Below, piece by piece: positions 15,801-18,798 of a DNA stretch of 18,798 nt. This stretch comes from Caldifarciminota bacterium 4484_100 (GTDB lineage Bacteria > Hydrothermota > Tepidihabitantia > SM23-42), in contig MUKB01000002.1 of the NCBI GenBank assembly GCA_002049785.1, forward strand, positions 1 to 18,798, read 5' to 3'. Below the pieces are notes generated by a model, which did no database searches, was not told the origin of the DNA, and saw only the letters and a program-made list of their open reading frames with translations. The position numbers and the translations under genes were made by a program. The stretch's first letter is position 1. Each line of letters opens with the position of its first letter.

Positions 15801-17278
15801 GTTACTATTCTGCTATCGGCGGTGGCAGGCAAAACATCGCTACTGATGCCTACACAATAGTTGGTGGTGGTCTGGGTAATAGAGCAAGTTCTTCTTATGC
15901 GACAGTGGGTGGTGGTTCGTATAACACCGCGAGTAACCAGTATGCAACGGTTGGTGGTGGCTGGAACAATACTGCAAGTGGAGCACGTTCGACTGTAGCG
16001 GGTGGATATTTGAATTATGCAAGTGATGACTATACAACGGTTGGTGGTGGCTGGAACAATACTGCAGACGAGACTTATGGAACAGTTGGTGGAGGTTATA
16101 TGAATAAAGCCAGTGGTTATATGTCGGTCGTAGCAGGTGGAGCAAATAATGTTGTCAATAACTACTACGCCACTATTTGCGGTGGCTATGCAGATACAGT
16201 TAATGCTCATTATGGTGGTGTGCTTTCTGGCTATAGTAATCTTGCCGGTGATGCTTCTACTGATACTGCTGCAGTCGTCGTTGGTGGTTGGAATAATTCA
16301 GCTATATCAAGATATTCATTCGTCGTTGGAGGTAAGAACAATTCCGCAAGGAGTTACTTTTCATTTATCGGTGGCGGCTATGGTGATACAGTGCTTGCTA
16401 CTTATGGCTGTGTTTTATCTGGTTTACAAAACAAGGCGGGTATTGGTTGGATCGATACTGCTACTGTGGTGGTTGGTGGTTACAATAATATGGCAGTTGG
16501 AAAATGTTCTTTTATAGGTGGTGGTAAGGATAATGGGGTTTACAACTATTATGGAATAGTTGTTGGGGGGATTCAAGATACAGCCATTGGTATTTCTGCG
16601 GCAATAATTGGTGGTTATTCCAACTATGCCAGCGGAGACTACTCTACTATCGGCGGTGGTTACGATAATACTGCCAGTGGTTATGCCTCAGTAGTTCCGG
16701 GCGGACGTCAAAACACTGCCAGTGGTATTTATTCAACAGTTCCAGGCGGATATTATAACACTGCCAGTGGTAATTATTCTTTTGCATTTGGGCGGTATGC
16801 GAGTGCGGCAAATTATGATAGTGTCGCTGTCTTTGATTGGGGACCAAATTATGGCCATTTCTTTATTGGTCGCGATGCAACGACCACCAGTTACCGTCTT
16901 TATGTGAATGGTTCAGCCTATTGTACCGGTTCCTGGCAGAGTTCGGATCGGGATTTCAAGACCAATGTCAGACCCTTTGCTCAGCCTTTGGAGGTTATAA
17001 AACAGATGATTCCGGTTCGATTTACTTGGAAAGAGGGATATGAAGAATATGGAATCAGCGGTGGTAAGGATGATATCGGATTTATCGCCCAGGATTTACA
17101 AAGGGTTTTGCCTGAACTGGTGGCTGAAGGTGCGGATGAGTTCCATCTGGCGATTAACTATGACCACATTACTGCAGTCAATACCGCAGCGATTAAGGAA
17201 CTGGTCAAGTTGGTTCAGCATCAGCAAACTGAAATTGAGAAACTCAAGCAAGAGATTGAAAAACTTAAAAAACATTGA
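12869..17278 (+). CDS. Giant YadA-head-like surface fibre with C-terminal S74 self-cleaving chaperone domain
   Basis: This 1469-residue exported protein starts at ATG 12869 after a perfect AAGGAGGT. It has a signal peptide (NIKKLWLISLILLAIGYTQ). Residues about 35-140 are the N-terminal domain (LLNYQGYLTD ... LDMVFRIYDASTGG ... SPRTRITSVGYAYTAT) seen on many bacterial S74-type surface proteins. Then come about 56 fifteen-residue repeats of the pattern YSxVxGGxxNxASGx, as in trimeric left-handed beta-roll heads of YadA type. They fall in three supermodules starting at D146, D401 and S765. The C-terminus is a peptidase S74 intramolecular chaperone: Ser1359-Asp1360-x3-Lys1364 is the self-cleaving dyad, followed by IGFIAQDLQRVLPELV and a coiled coil (EIEKLKQEIEKLKKH). 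Cleavage before Ser1359 should release a mature trimeric fibre. No phage genes surround it, so it is more likely a host adhesin than a tail fibre. Confidence 0.85.
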   Translation: MNIKKLWLISLILLAIGYTQETRLVPEARLVPKLLNYQGYLTDTLNVPIYGTLDMVFRIYDASTGGNELWSETQTGVIIERGIFSVLLGNITAIPDSIFTGGTARWLEIVVDGNTLSPRTRITSVGYAYTATYSDTAEYARNATADNDWVRGTAPLDSVLFTANYLGIARGGAGNALYGTDAYTHTNLGAYACTTGVAGQNCSYITICGGYRNCADSSYSVVVGGYQNRAGERHSSVGGGYMNTASGYCSFIGSGSSNTASSTYSAISGGFSNDAGGNFSVIAGGRENTASSGYTVVSGGYTNTASGIYSVVAGGEENVVEATHSAILGGLGDTITSTAGYSYLFGIGSKLTQDSTFMVDMPHIRFGDEASGYEFPSSDGLANQVMVTDGSGQLSWTTIEDNDWIRGSPDSILFTTKALGVARGAVGNVLYGTLVFRHMNFGGYACTTGTDGSNSSYLVICGGYGNHADSSYATVVNGFRNKALGQYSFIGSGYYNYSKGQASAVCGGRNNEADGFRSFIGGGYSNDAGTSQSDTAAVVAGGWNNSSTGAYSFIGGGMNNTANAWAATVGGGYSNIASTGYATVAGGNNNTASGSMSVVAGGHSNSATNTNTTVGGGYLNYAGGYYATVGGGYQDSVIARYGGILSGYNNRAGDLYSDSAAVVVGGRENSAIAKYSFIGGGRDNTVDGLYSAILGGYGDTVSGDYSYLFGINSDLNGDSTFMVDMPHIRFGDETNGYEFPNSDGLANQVMVTDGNGQLFWADGASFSKWSVTDSVLYTNNRWGIARGGANNALYGTYAYTHTNIGAYACTTGVDGSNYSFITICGGYRNRADSSNSTVVGGYRNRAQGMYSFVGGGYRNLGGGRFATVCGGDFNTSNGTASTVGGGYYNFASGGYASVCGGSADTVKAYFGGILSGRINLAGDEATDTAAVVVGGWNNSATAKYSFVGGGRNNNARGLYSVVCGGGGPAVADSNSALGYYSAIGGGRQNIATDAYTIVGGGLGNRASSSYATVGGGSYNTASNQYATVGGGWNNTASGARSTVAGGYLNYASDDYTTVGGGWNNTADETYGTVGGGYMNKASGYMSVVAGGANNVVNNYYATICGGYADTVNAHYGGVLSGYSNLAGDASTDTAAVVVGGWNNSAISRYSFVVGGKNNSARSYFSFIGGGYGDTVLATYGCVLSGLQNKAGIGWIDTATVVVGGYNNMAVGKCSFIGGGKDNGVYNYYGIVVGGIQDTAIGISAAIIGGYSNYASGDYSTIGGGYDNTASGYASVVPGGRQNTASGIYSTVPGGYYNTASGNYSFAFGRYASAANYDSVAVFDWGPNYGHFFIGRDATTTSYRLYVNGSAYCTGSWQSSDRDFKTNVRPFAQPLEVIKQMIPVRFTWKEGYEEYGISGGKDDIGFIAQDLQRVLPELVAEGADEFHLAINYDHITAVNTAAIKELVKLVQHQQTEIEKLKQEIEKLKKH
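13928..14057 (+). repeat. Supermodule junction repeat, copy 1
   Basis: This segment encodes DSTFMVDMPHIRFGDE ... GLANQVMVTDG and aligns without gaps to 15020-15149 at an offset of 1092 bp (364 codons), with only scattered differences. It closes the first supermodule of the fibre. Confidence 0.85.
15020..15149 (+). repeat. Supermodule junction repeat, copy 2
   Basis: This is the second copy of the junction segment and closes the second supermodule. Its close match to copy 1, against much lower similarity among the repeats between them, points to duplication or gene conversion of the junction. Confidence 0.85.
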
Positions 17279-17302
17279 CAATTGAGAAATATTAGGTAAA
17301 AT
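17275..17302 (+). promoter_or_regulatory. Promoter for the FN3 surface protein
   Basis: TTGACA (17275-17280) overlaps the fibre gene's TGA stop (17276-17278) and is followed after 16 bp by TAAAAT (17297-17302). The start point near 17309 leaves a leader of about 12 bases, which still includes GGAGGT (17312-17317) before GTG 17321. Confidence 0.65.
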
Positions 17303-17320
17303 TAAAAGATTGGAGGTACT

Positions 17321-18798
17321 GTGAAGAAATTAATCTTCATTCTTCTCCCCATTGTAGTTTTGGCACAGGTTTATGTTTTAAAAAAAGATGTGCTTTCTGC
17401 TGGGGGTAGAAAAGTCACCAACAGTTCTGCGAACTATGTCCTTTATGGCACAGTGAGTCAGACTGCAATCGGTAAGGTTGAGGATACAAATTATCGAGGG
17501 TGGATTGGATTCTGGAGTCCACCCGAGGCGATTCCACCTTCATCACCATACATCTATGTTACAAAGTCAGACAGTAATGCAACTTTAACCTGGAATAAAG
17601 TAACCACTGACACAATGGGAAATTCTGAGATTATCCGTCATTATGTTGTTTACCGGAATACTTCGCCTTCGTTTATACCCGGACCATCTGATTCGATTGG
17701 CGCAACAGTCCAATCCGAGACCACATATACTGATGTTGGAACCCTGAATGTGGGTCAGAGTTATTATTACCTTGTAAAGGCGGTAGATATTGCACTCAAC
17801 CGTAGCAAGAAATCGAATATGGGATATAAATTCAATAAGGTATTTGTGGAGAACCCCTCAGCTACGGATAAAAACTGGACAAGTCTTCCCTGGCACAGTG
17901 AGTATACCACGGTTTCAGATTTAACCACAGATTTAAGTCCTTCAGGCGACCCTTTGACCAAGGTTACGAATCTGCGTGATGACCAGTTATATGAGAGTTA
18001 TACCTGGACTACGGTTCCTTTTCCCCATTGGGCAGGAACTGACTTTACAATCACTTCAGGTCGAGGGTATGAGATGGTAACGATAACTGATACCTCCCTG
18101 GTGATTGTGGGTTCAAATAATCCGGATGGTTTAATCAATTTGAACGAAAATCCGTCAACCACAGATAAGAATTGGGTTTCAATTCCCTATAATGCAATTT
18201 ACAGCACAGTAAGTGATATTACAACTGAATACAGCCCTTCAGGCGACCCTTTGACCAAGGTTACGAATCTGCGTGATGACCAGTTATATGAGAGTTATAC
18301 CTGGACAACAGTTCCGTTTCCACACTGGGCAGGAACGGATTTCTCAATCACCCCGGGTCGTGCTTATGAAATGGTTACAATAAATGATACAACCTGGAAT
18401 CCGACTGAATACAGTAATGAAACATTTGCGATAGCATTGGTACATCGTCCTAAGAGTATGGAGATGCGACTTCATCTTGGTAATCTCACTGAACCAGATC
18501 GGGCACCCGCTTGGTCCGTAAATAGACCTGATAATGGATTGGGCACAAAATTTAACAAAGAAATTGATTACTCGAATGCTGAACATTATCAGTTGTCTGC
18601 AATTACTCCAGGATATAAGGCCGATTATCGTGAGGTTGGTGTTTCCCATTTAGTGCGAGGTTATTTTAAACTATCTGGATGTAGTAATATTGCCTTTACT
18701 GCCTATCGTCCTGATTCACCCTATGATGTCATAACCGAGAATTTAGTAGGTTCAGGGATAGAATTAGTTAATGACTTCGCATTGTTCTGGTTTGATGT
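17321..18798 (+). CDS. Secreted FN3-containing surface protein with tandem 99-residue repeats (3' partial)
   Basis: GTG 17321 follows TTGGAGGT and opens a frame of at least 492 residues that runs off the window. It begins with a signal peptide (MKKLIFILLPIVVLAQ). Next is the opening VLKKDVLSAGG ... NYVLYGTVSQTAIG ... GWIGFW, which I associate with exported proteins of WOR-3/Cloacimonetes-type bacteria. Residues about 75-165 look like a fibronectin type III domain (ATLTWNK ... YVVYRNTSPSF ... YYYLVKAVDIALNRS). Two 99-residue repeats start at E177 and E276 (ENPSxTDKNW ... SPSGDPLTKVTNLRDDQLYE ... WAGTDF.IT.GR.YEMVTI). Beyond about residue 375 a new region starts whose fold I cannot name. Function is unknown; it is presumably extracellular. 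The gene directly follows the fibre gene but has its own promoter. Confidence 0.8.
   Translation, partial: MKKLIFILLPIVVLAQVYVLKKDVLSAGGRKVTNSSANYVLYGTVSQTAIGKVEDTNYRGWIGFWSPPEAIPPSSPYIYVTKSDSNATLTWNKVTTDTMGNSEIIRHYVVYRNTSPSFIPGPSDSIGATVQSETTYTDVGTLNVGQSYYYLVKAVDIALNRSKKSNMGYKFNKVFVENPSATDKNWTSLPWHSEYTTVSDLTTDLSPSGDPLTKVTNLRDDQLYESYTWTTVPFPHWAGTDFTITSGRGYEMVTITDTSLVIVGSNNPDGLINLNENPSTTDKNWVSIPYNAIYSTVSDITTEYSPSGDPLTKVTNLRDDQLYESYTWTTVPFPHWAGTDFSITPGRAYEMVTINDTTWNPTEYSNETFAIALVHRPKSMEMRLHLGNLTEPDRAPAWSVNRPDNGLGTKFNKEIDYSNAEHYQLSAITPGYKADYREVGVSHLVRGYFKLSGCSNIAFTAYRPDSPYDVITENLVGSGIELVNDFALFWFD
17939..18009 (+). repeat. Identical 71-bp repeat, copy 1
   Basis: These 71 bases are identical to 18236-18306 (offset 297 bp, exactly 99 codons) inside the FN3 surface protein gene. 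Flanking parts of the repeat have diverged, so this block marks recent duplication or conversion. Confidence 0.95.
18236..18306 (+). repeat. Identical 71-bp repeat, copy 2
   Basis: This is the second copy of the 71-bp block. Both copies encode PSGDPLTKVTNLRDDQLYES and the following YTW, in the same frame. Confidence 0.95.

Larger units (their letters stand above)
13478..16774 (+). repeat. About 56 degenerate 45-bp coding repeats
   Basis: The fibre gene repeats a 15-codon unit from Y204 to N1302: roughly 9 units in the first supermodule, 16 in the second and 31 in the third. The consensus is aromatic-Ser/Ala-x-Val/Ile-x-Gly-Gly-x-x-Asn-x-Ala. Five units are lengthened to 19 residues and always precede an (A)AVVVGGWNN-type unit. 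At DNA level the copies are diverged, sharing short GGTGGTGG-rich blocks. Confidence 0.9.

Noticed and set aside
15740..16210. Long antisense open frames across the fibre gene
   Set aside because: They arise from the biased GGT/AAT-rich repeat codons read backwards (Thr/Ser/Cys/Ile-rich strings), without ribosome sites or recognisable domains.
13478..16774. CRISPR-like array because of 45-bp periodicity
   Set aside because: The repeats are degenerate, contiguous with no spacers, in frame, and encode a consistent protein motif.
12869..17278. Prophage tail fibre
   Set aside because: The protein has a signal peptide, and no phage structural, packaging or integrase genes occur in the window.

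Overview
The window is a stretch of bacterial chromosome with every recognisable gene on the + strand. No tRNA, rRNA, insertion sequence or CRISPR array is visible. Two things suggest a member of the FCB/WOR-3 (Stahlbacteria)/Cloacimonetes-type candidate lineages, although no marker gene is present to prove it. First, the secreted subtilase ends in a FlgD-like 'NPF...YDVTGR...NGVYF...' sorting-type domain. Second, the last gene starts with the 'VLKKDVLSAGG...GFW' surface-protein opening that I associate with those lineages. The proposed promoters are strikingly uniform: TTGACA-like -35 and TATAAT-like -10 boxes separated by 16 bp at every site. Two genes begin so close to the -10 that their mRNAs should be leaderless or nearly so.

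Layout. 1-483: the 3' end of a probable DUF3857/transglutaminase-type protein, followed by a small TIGR04076-like gene. 551-2008: a PutP-type Na+/solute symporter with its own promoter. 2079-5083: a two-gene unit of a CrtC/AttH-like lipocalin-fold protein and a UbiA-type prenyltransferase fused to C-terminal TPRs. The second gene probably starts upstream of its first canonical start codon. 5190-8648: a secreted KP-43-like subtilisin with doubled prodomain-like units, a propeller-like region and a C-terminal sorting-type domain, followed by a good intrinsic terminator. 8703-8957: a gene-free, AT-rich regulatory stretch. 8958-12468: a 41-codon upstream ORF overlapping a large AAA-ATPase/TPR/SARP-BTAD transcription regulator. 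12513-12716: a small double zinc-ribbon protein. 12869-17278: a 1469-residue surface fibre with about 56 fifteen-residue YadA-head-like repeats, nested in three supermodules and ending in a self-cleaving S74 intramolecular chaperone domain. 17321-18798: a secreted FN3-containing protein with a recent internal duplication, running off the window.

How the parts may work together. The right-hand 13.5 kb looks like a cell-surface block (secreted protease, fibre, FN3 protein) with a large ATP-dependent regulator in its middle. That the regulator controls its neighbours is inference from position only. The lipocalin/UbiA-TPR pair is the least familiar combination and the best candidate for an undescribed lipid- or isoprenoid-modifying pathway.
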